A stretch of 64,000 bases of DNA, taken from Diploptera punctata. Its lineage: Eukaryota; Arthropoda; Insecta; Blattodea; Blaberidae. Under the pieces are notes generated by a model. It was not told the origin of the DNA. It worked only from the letters and a program-made list of their open reading frames with translations, and searched no databases. Shown here piece by piece: positions 21,184 to 32,364 of this stretch. The stretch spans positions 1,423,501 to 1,487,500 of the forward strand of contig JASPKZ010003424.1 of NCBI GenBank assembly GCA_030220185.1, given 5' to 3'. Positions within the stretch are counted from its first letter, which is position 1. Every line of letters starts with the position of its first letter. A program made the position numbers and the translations under genes.

Positions 21184-22327
21184 CCCTTAAATTGGCAAAA
21201 CACTTATTTCTCGTGTCAGTTATTTAAATGTGGCGGACCGCAGTGAAAACGAAATGGTGCTTAACTGTTATTATTAGGTAAATTGTGAAATTCTAAAAAA
21301 AAAAAAAAAATCCTTTCTCGTTAGTTTTCATCTGTTTTTATTAAAATTACTAGCTAATACCCGGCGTGCGCTGCTACGCCTAAATAAATGAAAATTAATG
21401 TGCTTTTATGTTTAGTTGAATAAGTAGAAGGAAAAATAATTATAAATTTATATTTCTTAGATACCCCGTGCTGATTACCCGGCGTTGCCCGGGAATCTAC
21501 TTATCCCGACCTATTTGACATAAATGAGCTGAAATACGAACATTTATGTGTTTTATGTTTAGTTAAATAAGTAATAAGAAAATCTTATATCGTAATTATT
21601 TTTAGATGCTCCGTGCTGTTTACCCGGCGTTGTCCGGGAATCTACTCATCCCGATCTTCTTGGCATATATGAGCTGAAAGACAAACATTAATGTACTTCT
21701 TATGATTAGTTTAATAAGTAAAATGAAAAATAATTGTAAATGTATATCGTAATTATTTAAGATTCCCCTTGCTGATTACGCGGTGTTGTCCGAGAATCTG
21801 TTTATCTCGATCTTCTTGGCATAAATGAGCTAATGGACAAAAATTCGTTATTGTGAGTTATCCGTAAAGTGCTGCTATGCTTGCACAGGAATCTACGCAC
21901 TTGTTTCGATCTTCTTGGCATCAATGGAAGACAAAAATGATTGTTGTGAGTTATCCGTAAGAGATAAACATATGCTGTCGGGGACTTTTTTGTAGAGCTT
22001 TTTGAGATATGCAATTCTGTGTACATTAATTTTGTGTATTTATTATGGTTGAGGCAGCGTAAGCCATTTAAGCGTCCAAAGAGCTACTTTTTTCACGTTT
22101 TCCACTACAAAGGGTGATTTTTAAGGGTGTAGGAATTGCGTATCACAATTCTCTTGTAGCCTATGTTTATCCCGGGAATCTCCTGAACATTTTGCAAGAA
22201 GCCCCATCGCAATCGGATCAACGGTATGGCCGCTCATAAAGTACAAACAAACAAACATTTTTATATATTAGATTAAATAAATGAAACCGAATGTTGTATC
22301 TTATAGGATACATTTTGAATTTAAGGG
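21184..22327. mobile_element. piggyBac-like MITE, CTAA-flanked, with nested insert
   Basis: Terminal inverted repeats begin CCCTTAAATT on both ends, diverging after 10 bp. Both flanks carry CTAA (21180-21183 and 22328-22331), a 4-bp duplication close to the TTAA used by piggyBac elements. The body (TCAGTTATTTAAATGTGGCG, then GACCGCAGTGAAAA) matches 30981-31198, which lacks the central ~920 bp. That centre is a separate nested element. No transposase is encoded. Confidence 0.75.
21349..22272 (+). mobile_element. P-like retroposon with internal tandem repeats, nested
   Basis: Begins ACTAGCTAATACCCGGCGTG and ends TTTTTATATATTAGA, the termini style of the P family. Between them the block 'GTGCTG.TTACCCGGCGTTG' starts near 21467, 21614 and 21768, giving three ~150-bp tandem units. 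GGCGTTGCCCGGGAATCTAC shows the GC-rich core. The flanking MITE sequence is continuous when this block is removed. Confidence 0.75.
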
Positions 22328-22331
22328 CTAA

Positions 22332-22911
22332 GAAAATTACTAAATGTTGCAATTTCTCCACATAATGGTGGGAAAACGTTAATGTTGTTTCTTAGTAATC
22401 AGAATTGGACTATATTTTCATGTTTATGTCTTATTATCACTTACAGTGAAATCCAAGAAGATATATTTCGTTCCTTCTAGGAATTCATTGTTCCTTTATT
22501 CTGGTGTGGTTTTGAACATGTTTAATTGACATTTGCATTGACCGCAGTTGGATTTGTTGATCGTAATCCATGCAGACGAATGTTATGTCTCTGCAATTAA
22601 CATAATGGCCTCGGTTAACTGCGACAATGCAGCCGTTTTGATACGGGTCATTTCACCTTTAAACGTTCCACATCCATGGGATTTTGCATTTCGCTTGCCA
22701 ACATTGCAAAACTTTCACAATACAGTTTTGTACATATTCTCATATTATTGATGTTGAAAATGAAAATGACTATTGAAATAACTCACCACTATGACCACTA
22801 TATGTTTTATCAAACTGATTTTATTATATTTACTTTTATAGATTATCCTATGTTGAATAATTAGTTCCAATATTCACATGTGGATATTTATAAGAAATGT
22901 TTTATAAACAC
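22332..22911. other. Unclassified sequence
   Basis: Includes a more balanced stretch at 22520-22720 with a 67-codon plus frame (22548-22751) lacking a recognisable domain. Possibly unique DNA. Confidence 0.3.

Positions 22912-22965
<54 letters not shown>
22912..22965. repeat. (AAT)n microsatellite
   Basis: About 18 units directly at the 3' end of element H copy 2. Confidence 0.95.
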
Positions 22966-22967
<2 letters not shown>

Positions 22968-23647
22968 CTATTTAACTCATGCCCCAAATGGGAGTCAATG
23001 ACCAATCACGTTTCAATGATTTCTGTATTACAACCAATCAGAGACGTGTTTCACGAAATAATTATCAACGTTAGGATTATCATATATTAAGCAAAGCTCC
23101 TCCTTTTTAATATTCTGAACAGGTCTGACCGTTATTTTGCAGTGACTGAGCCTATAACAAATACGGCTACCAGATTGTATATAATAGTGCTTACATGTCA
23201 ACATTTGTAGCAATTGATTATACCACCAAAAAAAGAAACCACTGTTTGCACTTTCTTAAATGTATACGACATCAAAAATGAATTAATATACAGATTGATG
23301 TGTTTCATTTTTTCTCCACTAGAGAGCATTCTTACAATATTGCGTTCCTTTGGCAATAAATAGTATGATCTGGTTGCAGTGATAAACAAAAGAAGCAGTA
23401 GAAGCGTAGGCTACCTATCGTTTCTCATTAGTTTTCAAACATCACCGTTTACTTTAAATATAAAAATATTTTTAAATAACTGTAGTTAAATAATGATTTG
23501 TGAGTAAACAGCTTTATTTTATTCGTTAAATAGTCCTAACAAATGCCACTCTTGATTTCCAAATTCTCTAGATAAATTCACTCCTCACTTCGTGAGTCGT
23601 GAATTTATCGATAATTTGGAAATCACTCGTGGCATTACTTATGATAA
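22966..23647 (-). mobile_element. Element H copy 2
   Basis: On the plus strand it runs from GACTATTTAACTCATGCCCC to GGCATTACTTATGATAA, so the hairpin end is at the right (about 23546-23635). Blocks shared with copy 1 include AACCAATCAGAGACGTGTTT and CAAAGGAACGC in reverse. Uninterrupted and about 680 bp, it is a good type copy. Confidence 0.88.
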
Positions 23648-23763
23648 TCCATCCATAGTAATTCTGCCCGAAGGCAGGTCCTTCACTGTAATCATAGCAT
23701 TTTCATGTTATGCTTGCAGTTTTACTAGGGAATTGTAGATGTGTAGCTTCCCGTTGCTTTCCA
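23648..23763 (-). mobile_element. SINE-1 type-Y tail only
   Basis: TCCATCCATAGTAATTCTGC to CCCGTTGCTTTCCACA. The body and tRNA head are missing, replaced by an (AAT)n tract. Confidence 0.85.
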
Positions 23764-23764
23764 C

Positions 23765-23823
<59 letters not shown>
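23764..23823. repeat. (AAT)n microsatellite
   Basis: About 20 units between a SINE tail and a LINE-A end. Confidence 0.95.
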
Positions 23824-23824
<1 letters not shown>

Positions 23825-24276
23825 CTAACTCATTGGCACCGTTGAACCCGTAGGTTCATGGCCGCGCGGACATAAGTTCCATACATCCCTATCCTGAGCT
23901 AACGTTTTTCAATCATTCCCTGTATAATCTACTTTCCTCAAATCATAGTTAATGTTATTCTCCCATCTCATTCTTGGTCTACCAACTGGGAGTTTTCCCT
24001 CTGGTTTTCCTATAAGAAGCTTCCATGTACGTCTTTCATTGCCCATTCGTGCCACATGTCCTGCCCATCGCAGTCTACGAGACTTACGTGTTCTTACTGT
24101 ATTCTTCTCCATTCACCTGGCTGTTCATCTCCATTTGGTCCAATCTTTTTTCCAAAGAACTTCATTCTCAAATACTTGTAATCTTCTTTCCTTCCTTAAA
24201 GTAAGAGTCCATATTTCGCACATATATAATACAATTGGCAGAATAATAGTTTTATATATTTTCAGTTTAACGTTTT
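23824..24276 (-). pseudogene. LINE-A reverse-transcriptase C-terminus
   Basis: The minus frame 23909-24112 reads RKSRRLRWAGHVARMGNERR and GKPEGKLPVGRPRMRWEN. The upstream part (24130-24276) gives the NVKLKIYKTIIL region in a shifted frame. Terminus GTTAGTTTA. Confidence 0.87.
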
Positions 24277-25019
24277 AATAACAATTATAATTTAATTATG
24301 TAAATAATAACTAATAAGTTGTATTATTATTATATAATAACTCCTCATTATTTGCTATATTTACTGTTATTCTTACATTTCTTCAGCAGGCTACCAATTT
24401 GAAAGCTGGTTAACACCTACACATTTTTCCAGATGAGCGTGGAGCCCAAAATAACCACTCTCTATTGAGTTTGGCGAATGACAACATCTATTAAATACTA
24501 CCATATTCACATCTCCCCATCCAATGATAAGAAAATCAAGGACGTAAAGAAATTTACAACCGTATTTATCAGACGTAAATTATGTCATGTTCTTTAGACA
24601 CTATGCATGCCCAACCATTAGTAAGGAATCTTCTTTGCAGCATTATACGTTGGATTTAGAATATAGGTGCTAATTATATGATTTTTAGCAATAATCATGA
24701 TTCAAAAGTCTTGATAATTCACTTAACCACCTAAAACCATGCATTTACTTGAGAAACATCGTAAATCAATATTTTTAAACTAATTCACTCTTAAATTGGA
24801 ACAGAGTTATTATATATTTTTATGACATATATGTGGTTAGGTATGGTGTGTTTTTTGTATTTTTTGTAGAATTTTTTTAATTAAACCTAAAAAGATCATG
24901 ATTTTTTTAAGTTCCTAAAAATAGTAATTCTTGACTTATGTCGTTTCTCAAATGACCTATTCAACTTACTCTATAAAACATACTTTACAACAAATCAAAA
25001 AAACAAAACAAATTAATGA
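24277..25019. other. Unclassified AT-rich sequence
   Basis: No frame or motif recognised. Confidence 0.35.
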
Positions 25020-25345
25020 AACAACCGAAATTAAAGTTTTAATGAAAATCGTAGGAAAATCGCTGAGAGAGAAAACTCGCAACTCTGTTTTTAGATAAGA
25101 ATGTGAAATTGAACATATAACCCTCTGGATAAATGATAGAAGACTAAATTGGAACAATCACATAGATAGAATGGAGAACAGTAGATTAGTGAAGAAAGTA
25201 AGTGACTGGACACCTCGGGAGAAAAGGCCATTAGGAAGACCACAACTACGATGGAAGGACGTCACCATATACCGTACCAGAAGTGAATGAACACGCAACA
25301 AGCTGCCAGCTTTCATGCATAGAGGAAGAAGAAGAACTTTACAGC
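25020..25345 (+). pseudogene. LINE-B reverse-transcriptase tail
   Basis: Plus-strand frames read KVLMKIVGKSLRERTRNSVF, then RRLNWNNHIDRMENSRLVKK and REKRPLGRPQLRWKDV. The 3' end is GAGGAAGAAGAAGAA. Stops separate the pieces. Confidence 0.78.
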
Positions 25346-26295
25346 AAATGTTTCGGTTAATGCAATAATGTAATATACCTTGTTTTATCATTGATAACAT
25401 TAAATAAATTTATTCTGTTTTACATCACACTTTGTGAATAATTCCGAACAAGGAACTTCTTGCAATGTATGTTATTTTTTACTAAGCAACTCAGTGTACA
25501 TGCAAATCCAAACTACAAGCAAAATTGAATATCGTAATATAAACCCTGAAAAAGTAGGAATTCTATAATGGCCACTTTGTGTATATTCCCTGTTTTGGTT
25601 CTTCGTTTATGCTATAGTTCATAATACTTTAGAGAATGTCCAATATCGTGACTTAGAATCAGCCCCTCCTCGCTTTAAAATTTCATTGAAGCATTAACAC
25701 GAAACTCATGCCTTTCTAGCATTAATTCTGTGCTATAAAGTTAGTAGTATTTTTTGCCATAAAATGTGCAGTTTGTGATTTACATGTTTCGTGCAATAAT
25801 GTACTTGAGAGAGAGTTCTAGAAAGTTGTTACAATTTCATTTTGTGTGTATGTGATTTAAAGTGGAATGTATAGCCGTGTTCCCCAGAGCTTCAATCAGA
25901 TTGCTATTCAACCTGCACTCTATGGTGATAGGCAATTGTGTAGCAAGGTATAGAACCTTTCTATTGCAATCATTTTCTTCTGTATGGTTTCATGTACTCC
26001 ATGTCATTGCACAGCCCCTCTCCCAGCCACCATATTTACTGCGGATTGTCTCTCCAATTCAGCTCCACATTGCAACCAGTTCGCGTTTCCCAACTCTACC
26101 CCTTCCACTCTACAAACACTCCACGAATTACAATTTGAACATGCTCACGCTTTTAGGTGGCACAGTACATTCTCTGCAATTGAAAATACTTGAAAATATA
26201 TAACGTACTCTTTAAACTCTCTTTTTTCGTTCCTGCGAAATAAATGACGTACCAAAACAAAATGCAGTAAATTATGTCTCATAACCATAATGATG
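25346..26295. other. Unclassified; open frame at 25862-26203
   Basis: A 113-codon plus frame at 25862-26203 begins MECIAVFPRASIRLLFNL. Base composition is less AT-rich than around it. I recognise no domain and see no splice or repeat support. It could be unique or old transposon sequence. Confidence 0.3.
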
Positions 26296-26309
26296 ATGAT
26301 AATAATAAC

Positions 26310-26370
<61 letters not shown>

Positions 26371-26371
26371 T
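26296..26371. repeat. (AAT)n microsatellite
   Basis: About 24 units with one slip, immediately before a SINE-2 head. Confidence 0.95.
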
Positions 26372-26372
26372 T

Positions 26373-26703
26373 CGGCCGCGGTGGACTAGTGGTTATGCTC
26401 CTTGCCTCTGGTCCTGAGGGTCGCGAGTTCAAACCCAGCCGGTGTCAGTGGATTTTTTAGAATGGAAAAATCCAAGGAGTAAGTACTCCGGGAGGGACTT
26501 TAAGCCATGGGCCACAAGTCTGAAGATTTTCAGGCTCGTAAAAGATCCTTAAACCTGAATAAAAAGGCCTCTAAGCAAAATTTACCGAATTTTTCCATCT
26601 TAGTACTATCTTGTGATGCACTGTGAGAGAGAACGCTGATCCCGTTCCACTCTCTGTAAGAGGAGAGCGCCTAAGTCTCGTTGAGAGGAACAAGGGTCTA
26701 CAA
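26373..26703 (+). mobile_element. SINE-2, tRNA-derived
   Basis: Head CGGCCGCGGTGGACTAGTGG (A box) and B box GCGAGTTCAAACCCAGCC. Then GGAGGGACTTTAAGCC, TTTTCAGGCTCGTAAAAGAT, and a 3' end GAGAGCGCCTAAGTCTCGTT. The middle differs from the copy at 63481-63882. Confidence 0.88.
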
Positions 26704-26718
26704 GAAGAAATAATAGGC

Positions 26719-27018
26719 CTAATAATAATCATCATCATCATCTGCATTCATGGATTAGGTCTGTTGACCCGTTCCGACTTCAGCCCATCTCTTTCTAGGT
26801 CTGCCTACATCTCGGGTGCCTTTAGGTTTGTATTTTGTTATTTGTTTTGGATATCTATCTTCATTCATTCTGTCTATGTGTTGCTTCCATTTTTGTCTAT
26901 ATGTATCTATTTTATCAGTTATTGCAAATATTTCAAGTTCCTGTCTTATTTCTGTGTTGATTCTGTCTTCCTTAGTCTTCTTCTTCTTCTTCTTAAACCT
27001 AATTTGTAGGATTTTCAT
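26719..27018 (-). pseudogene. LINE-B reverse-transcriptase tail with (GAT)n end
   Basis: Minus frame: KTKEDRINTEIRQELEIFAI, DTYRQKWKQHIDRMNEDRYP and PKGTRDVGRPRKRWAEVG. The 3' end runs into (GAT)n at 26727-26741. A (GAA)n expansion near 26976-26993 lies inside the coding region and produces a Lys run. Confidence 0.82.
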
Positions 27019-27039
27019 CCTGTTTATTTCCAAAATCAC

Positions 27040-27235
27040 TCCTCGGAGGAAGGCGTACTGGATGTACATTCACTGTCTATCCATCTCTTGGCAGGTCTTC
27101 CTCTTGTTCTTCTCCCGTCCATTGGTATATCTTCTTCAGCTCTTTTTGCAAGCTGGTTTTTCGTAGACCTTTTCCTAGCGTTTGTCGTATTTTGTTTCCA
27201 TCTTTGATCCGAGGCTTGATCCTTGGGACTGCGAG
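27040..27235 (-). pseudogene. Possible further LINE-B tail fragment
   Basis: On the minus strand GACGGGAGAAGAACAAGAGG reads GRRTRGRPAKRWID, the typical 'GRPxxRW' end. No other family motif is legible. Confidence 0.45.
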
Positions 27236-27522
27236 CAATGTATAAGATACACCTTGAAGTGGGTTGCTAGCCGGTTTTCATGACGGGTTTATTATTCGGG
27301 GTTTCCTCCCTAGGCTGATCGCCTTCACCCAGCTCCAGAGCTCAGCCTTCTCCGCTGTATCTGCCGTTGAGGTCTTCACCGTAACCCTGGCAAGGGGCCC
27401 TCACAAGGTACTATCAGCTGGGCAAGCTGAACCAAGGTTTTTTTACGAGGTGTTACTGCTCCCCCTCACCCTTTTTCAACCTGGCTTGGGACAGGCTATG
27501 GCGGTTTTGTCTTCCTTAGTGC
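27236..27522. mobile_element. Unclassified dispersed-repeat-like block
   Basis: GC-richer block with GGTTTTCATGACGGGTTTAT and AGGGGCCCTCACAAGGTACT, crossed by an open plus frame starting at 27264. It ends at an AAT microsatellite as several retroposons here do. No partner copy in the window. Confidence 0.35.
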
Positions 27523-27523
27523 C

Positions 27524-27584
<61 letters not shown>
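27523..27584. repeat. (AAT)n microsatellite
   Basis: About 20 units, linking the block before it to a LINE-B tail. Confidence 0.95.
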
Positions 27585-27990
27585 CAACAACAAGGATTAA
27601 GCCCAATGGTCTGTTCCGATATCATTATCGAATTGGTCCTTCCATCTCTTCAATGGTCTTCCCAACAATCTTCTCCCTTTTGGTTTATAATTATACGTTC
27701 TTCTTGGTATACGCTGTTCATTCATTCGTAATGCGTGCTGAAGGTAAGCATTTTGATAGTATTTTATTCTTTCACAGAGATTAAATATATTAAGTTCTGT
27801 TTTATATCTTCGTTTTTCTTTTATCGGTCCTTTGGTATCCTGCTATTGCTCTCAACATCTTCATTTCTGCAGCCTCTATTTGTTTACTGTCTGCCTTTGT
27901 TAATGTCCAGGTTTCACATCCATAGATAAGAGATGGAGCTTCCAATACTTTGTAAAAATTTTAAATAGTTTCTGTTCTAGTTTTATTCAA
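27585..27990 (-). pseudogene. LINE-B reverse-transcriptase C-terminus
   Basis: In reverse complement the T-rich plus strand gives, in broken frames, 'KLYKVLEAPSLIYGCETWTL', 'AEMKMLRAIAGYQ' and 'RMNERIPRRTYNYKPK..KI' type sequence, ending CGGAACAGACC and a (TTG)n-like end. Frameshifts are frequent. Confidence 0.78.
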
Positions 27991-27991
27991 C

Positions 27992-28042
<51 letters not shown>
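27991..28042. repeat. (AAT)n microsatellite
   Basis: About 17 units at the 5' truncation point of the LINE-B copy. Confidence 0.95.
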
Positions 28043-28089
28043 CAAGTCCACGCAGAAACTGCAAATTCCTCAGCAAACACGAATCCATG

Positions 28090-28460
28090 GCTCTTTTTGG
28101 TGTTTTACGAAATACATCTTTCCTCCGTTAATTAAATTGTACAGTATTCATGTATGTTGTGACGAAGAGTTATTAGTTATTATGTATGCTACAGCGATTT
28201 TTTTAAATTTCTGATATCAGGGATGCCCCTACTTCTAATGATCGGATTTCGCTGATTTTTTTTATAATACCTTCCTCGTTTTATTTAAATAACATACACT
28301 GAGTCTCATTGCGAAAATTAGAAAATTACGACCGCTAGAGCAATTTTAGTTTTATCTGAACTCCTATTTCTAAAGGTCCGATTTAGATGGTTAACGAACT
28401 CGACTTTACTTTCTTTTTTTCAATTGCTTGCTATATGCCGAGCTTATCTAGGAGGGGTGT
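28090..28460 (+). repeat. Copy of the repeat tandemly arrayed at 16.8-17.7 kb
   Basis: GATCGGATTTCGCTGATTTT, TTGCGAAAATTAGAAAATTA and CGACCGCTAGAGCAATTTTA match the order of blocks in that repeat. Single diverged unit. Confidence 0.7.
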
Positions 28461-28479
28461 AATTTGTTGCAATCATTTA

Positions 28480-28690
28480 CGTACATCTTCATTTCTAATA
28501 TAGTATTTCCCTCTTTTAAAAATATCATTTCTGATTACTTTATTTTGCTTCCACCCCCATTATTCAGTACCAAACTTCCACTGTCATATTATAATGAGGG
28601 CACAGCCATTGTTGTTTTATAAAATTTTAACTGGTTGTCCTTTTTGGTTTTATTTCTTAACATTCTTCTAATTCTTCTTTACATATTTTG
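28480..28690 (-). pseudogene. LINE-B fragment, strongly decayed
   Basis: TTGTTTTATAAAATTTTAAC and GGTTTTATTTCTTAACATTC are the reverse of the 'LKNKTK..KLKFYKT' region. The YGSETW equivalent is only partly legible. Confidence 0.5.
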
Positions 28691-28718
28691 AAAACCCGAG
28701 ATTTTTATTCGTACGTCT

Positions 28719-29438
28719 TTATCATAAGTAATGCCACGAGTGATTTCCAAATTATCGATAAATTCACGACTCGCGAAGTGAGGAGTGCATTTATCCAGAG
28801 AATTTGGAAATAAAGAGTGGCATTTGTTAGGACTATTTAACGAATAAAATTAAGCTGTTTACTGACAAATCATTATTTAAATATAGTTATTTTAAAATAT
28901 TTATTTATTTAATGTAAACGGCGATGTTTGAAAACAAATGCGAAACGATTGTTACGCTTGTTTATCACTGCACCAGATCATATTATTTATTGCCAAAGGA
29001 TCGCAATATTGTAAGAATGCACCCTAGTGGAGACATTTATAACGAACATTATAGGAATTAATTAATTTCTGATGTCCTGTGATGTAAATATGTCAATTAT
29101 ATTTTTCTGCAACGTTATTTCCTCGGAAATAATTAGTTTAAGAAAGTGCAAACAGTGTTTTTTTTTGTGGTATAATCAATTGCTACAAATGTGTTTATAT
29201 TATATCCCGCAAGCGCTAACAGCTGACATTCGTGCACTATATATACAATCTTAGAGAGTCAGTCACTGCAAAATAATGCTATGACCTATTCAGAATGTTA
29301 AAAAGGAGGAACTTTCTTTAATATGATAAACTTGTTTGATAAATTCGAGGTGAAACACGACTGTGATTGGTTGTAATTAAAAAAATCATTGAAATGTGAT
29401 TGGTCATTGACTCCCATTTGGGCATGAGTTAAATAGTC
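28719..29438 (+). mobile_element. Element H copy 3
   Basis: Complete, from TTATCATAAGTAATGCCACG to GCATGAGTTAAATAGTC, 720 bp. The nested hairpin at 28729-28825 is well preserved (GATAAATTCACGACTCGCGA facing GTGCATTTATC). Internal GACTATTTAAC at 28832 is the inverse of the terminal GTTAAATAGTC. Confidence 0.9.
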
Positions 29439-29762
29439 ATAATAATTATTATGAGAAATACGATTTCCAAGATCGTAGTTAAAATGTGAAATATGCATCA
29501 ATATTATGTAATATATTAAACTAGTACATGTAATTGGATCTTTACCTTTAAAAGTCATGACTTGTTTTTGTTGATATTTTACAATAATATTTATTTGATA
29601 TTTAATTGAAATATACATATTATATTGAATCTCGTCTTCTGTCTCGTCAATAAGTATCCGATCGTCACCATACAAAATTGATTCAGAAATAATTTCTCGC
29701 TATTGTTATTCTTCTGAAAGTAAATTGATTTCATTCAATGGTAATTTCTTCTATATAAATAT
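29439..29762. other. Unclassified AT-rich sequence
   Basis: A minus frame of 125 codons (29298-29675) starts here and runs into element H. The unshared part is Ile/Tyr/Asn-rich with no domain, probably chance. Confidence 0.35.
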
Positions 29763-29766
29763 TTAA

Positions 29767-30485
29767 GGAGATGATGGGTGAAATTAGTATTTTCTACATT
29801 TTTAAACTACATACTTGATTTTTTGTACACACATTCATGCCATAATAGGTCGTATTATACTGATGTTCCATCCTTCTTGGCTTAAAAGTGTTTGAGTTAT
29901 TGAAGAAAATCCATTTAAAACTTGCATATTCAAATTTTTAATTAGTCCCATAATTGTTTAGTAAAATTTTTGATTTTTTTTCTACACGACCACTGACGTA
30001 TTTATAACAACACTATGCATTAACTTTTCTATATCACTATAATAAAGGAAGAAAAAAATATATACATCATCTGCATATGAAAATTATTTTTTTTAAATTA
30101 CTACACATATTTTATTTTTTATTTAAAAACTATCAACGTTGTTTCAAAATCCATGCACAGAATTATTAGCCATAGTGTGTGGGACATGCAGTGAAAAATT
30201 CGTGCTTCTATCATTAAATTTACCAATGCTATTTTGATTTGAATGTATTGAATTACAATGAAAATAAAAGTGTGGAAAAGCCAATTTGTAAAGTTTGCAT
30301 GCAGTTAAATTAGAATGTAGCATACATGCCCTCCTACAGTCATTAGGGAGACTTACAAGCGCCATAGGACACTAAAACTTCACCAACTTATACTTTAAGG
30401 TACATAGTATTTTTTTAATACAAAAAACAAAAAAAAAAAAGCTAAATTTGACGGAAAATGTCGAAAATTTCACCCATCACCTCCC
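29767..30485. mobile_element. piggyBac-like MITE with TTAA duplication
   Basis: Ends are inverted: GGAGATGATGGGTGAAATT at left and AATTTCACCCATCACCTCCC at right. Both are flanked by TTAA (29763-29766 and 30486-30489), the target duplication of piggyBac-type transposons. The 719-bp interior has only a 73-codon minus frame (30144-30365) without domain, so it is non-autonomous. Confidence 0.82.
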
Positions 30486-30555
30486 TTAATAATGTTTTCG
30501 ACAATTTATTTAATCTTAAATAAGAAAAATATATTGGGGAAATAATAATTTTAAA

Positions 30556-30780
30556 TAACATTCTAGGCTTTCACGGCCGGGTCTTGATTGTTAAAAATCG
30601 TCTTCCCGGATGAATGGCTGTGATCCAGTATTGAAAAAACGATACTTCGTCTATTGCTGTCATAGACATCCTTCTGGTTGACCTCTGTGAAATCCTTAGT
30701 TTACGAAACCCCGAGTCTTAAGAACACTGGAACACGGCCATTCAATGTTGATGCTTCAAATAAATAATTATAATATCCTC
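30556..30780. mobile_element. Unclassified retroposon-like block
   Basis: CATTCTAGGCTTTCACGGCC and GTCTTCCCGGATGAATGG give a CpG-bearing block standing out from AT-rich flanks. The style resembles terminal regions of Penelope-like elements, but this was not established. Confidence 0.35.
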
Positions 30781-30825
30781 AATTCGTGTCCAACGCAGGA
30801 TCGGGTCGAATTTCCTATATTTATA

Positions 30826-30930
30826 GAGATGTATGAACGACAAAGGTGCCGGCGGACCACGCATGATCTTGGGTCCTAGCGGCGAAAGGCGAGCGCCTAA
30901 CCGCTTGCGCCATGGAGCCGCCTCTTTCAG
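30826..30930 (-). mobile_element. tRNA-like SINE head, fragment
   Basis: Minus strand: GGCGGCTCCATGGCGCAAGC then GGTTAGGCGCTCGCCTTTCG. A-box-like, but the B box is unclear, so a decayed SINE of another family. Confidence 0.5.
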
Positions 30931-30980
30931 GATTAATACTTTTAATTTATTAAAAAGTAAAGCAGAAGGACCTGTTTATT

Positions 30981-31198
30981 CCTTAATCTGGCAAAATACT
31001 AATTTATCGTGTCAGTTATTTAAATGTGGCGGACCGCAGTGAAAATAAAATCACGCACAACTGATATTATTAGGTATATTGTGTAATTTGACACACATTT
31101 AAATACCTTCTTCTTGTTCGGTTTCTTTCGTTTTATTAGGATTTTAAATAAATTAAACCAATTGATGTATCCTATACGATACATTGCCAATTTAAGGG
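30981..31198. mobile_element. Short copy of the 21.2-kb MITE
   Basis: Shares TCAGTTATTTAAATGTGGCG, GACCGCAGTGAAAA and GCCAATTTAAGGG with the MITE at 21184-22327 and lacks its nested insert. The right end is followed by TTAA (31199-31202). The left terminus has diverged. Confidence 0.72.
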
Positions 31199-31202
31199 TT
31201 AA

Positions 31203-31968
31203 TTCCATGTTACCAGATGAACTATGATGAGACAATGCTATTTTTCTCACCAGTTCATACGTTTTGAATCGTATGTATATTTCTTGATAGTTGTTTTAGC
31301 ATACCAAGGGAACATTTTGCTGAAGTAACAGTTTGAGCTGCTACGTAAACAATGAGAGTGGTGGAGCCTGTTAAGAGAGACCATATGTGGAGGCATTGAT
31401 GGTTTCTGTGACCAGGTTTTGCTGACGCCAGAGTTTCAATTCCACTTGGAAAGCAGCAGTGCGATTGAGCGTCAGAAATCCTCGGATTTGGTGGCGTTCA
31501 GCTATAAAAGCGTTCTCTTTCCACACAGACACATGTGTTGAATGGTTGTTGGGTTTCCATTGTTTCACTGCATTGAGTATAGCTCTTTTTATTGAACGCT
31601 TTTCTGTATACACCAAGTACTGTATTGGCTGGCTGAACATTGATACAGACTTAGTATGGCGGTTCTTGCTTAACAATATTTGACCTCAATGGAATAAGGG
31701 CCTATCACATTTTGAATAAGTTGCAAGAAAAATAGTTTGTTATAATTTAAGGGGAGTGTTAAAGGCAACCCCCCTAATGGTTAAATTAAACGAAACTTAT
31801 AATATTTTTTATTGAATTAAAATAAAAGTAATGACATGTTTGCATTGCATTGACTCTTATCCTTGTAAATAAATATATAATTTTAAATATAGAAATGAAT
31901 TTTTTAAAATCCGCTGGAAAATCTAGGGGAAAAATAAAGTTAACCATGGGAGTATTGCAGGAGCCGGA

Positions 31969-31972
<4 letters not shown>
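31203..31972. other. Unclassified; open minus frame at 31371-31676
   Basis: The 101-codon minus frame reads QYLVYTEKRSIKRAILNAV and WKENAFIAERHQIRGFLTLN. The composition is gene-like compared with the flanks, but I recognise no family. It could be part of a transposase or an old gene fragment. Confidence 0.35.

Positions 31973-32015
<43 letters not shown>
31973..32015. repeat. (TA)n tract
   Basis: About 21 TA units. Confidence 0.92.
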
Positions 32016-32018
<3 letters not shown>

Positions 32019-32223
32019 CTTGATGTATTTTTTTATTTAAATACACGCAGTTGTAAGTACTACGTTACCTACCACGGGGTAGGAGAGACCTAGGAAGAGC
32101 CTATCCAGATGGACTTACCAATTCGTGTAACACCGAAACAAACAATTTGCCTACACCTCCAGAAAACAATAAATTGAAAAAGTACATACATTTTCAATAT
32201 ACTCGAATGAGCAAAAAATCCAA

Positions 32224-32224
<1 letters not shown>
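32016..32224. other. Unclassified AT-rich sequence
   Basis: Nothing recognised. Confidence 0.3.
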
Positions 32225-32260
<36 letters not shown>

Positions 32261-32331
32261 AAATTTAAAATGCAAGAATTTGAATAGTTAATTATTATTC
32301 ACATTTGATATATATATATATATATATATAT
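32225..32331. repeat. Two (TA)n tracts
   Basis: Tracts at 32226-32256 and 32309-32331 separated by about 50 bp of AT-rich DNA. Confidence 0.9.
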
Positions 32332-32364
32332 AATGTCGTGAATATTATAATAATTAGCAAGGAA

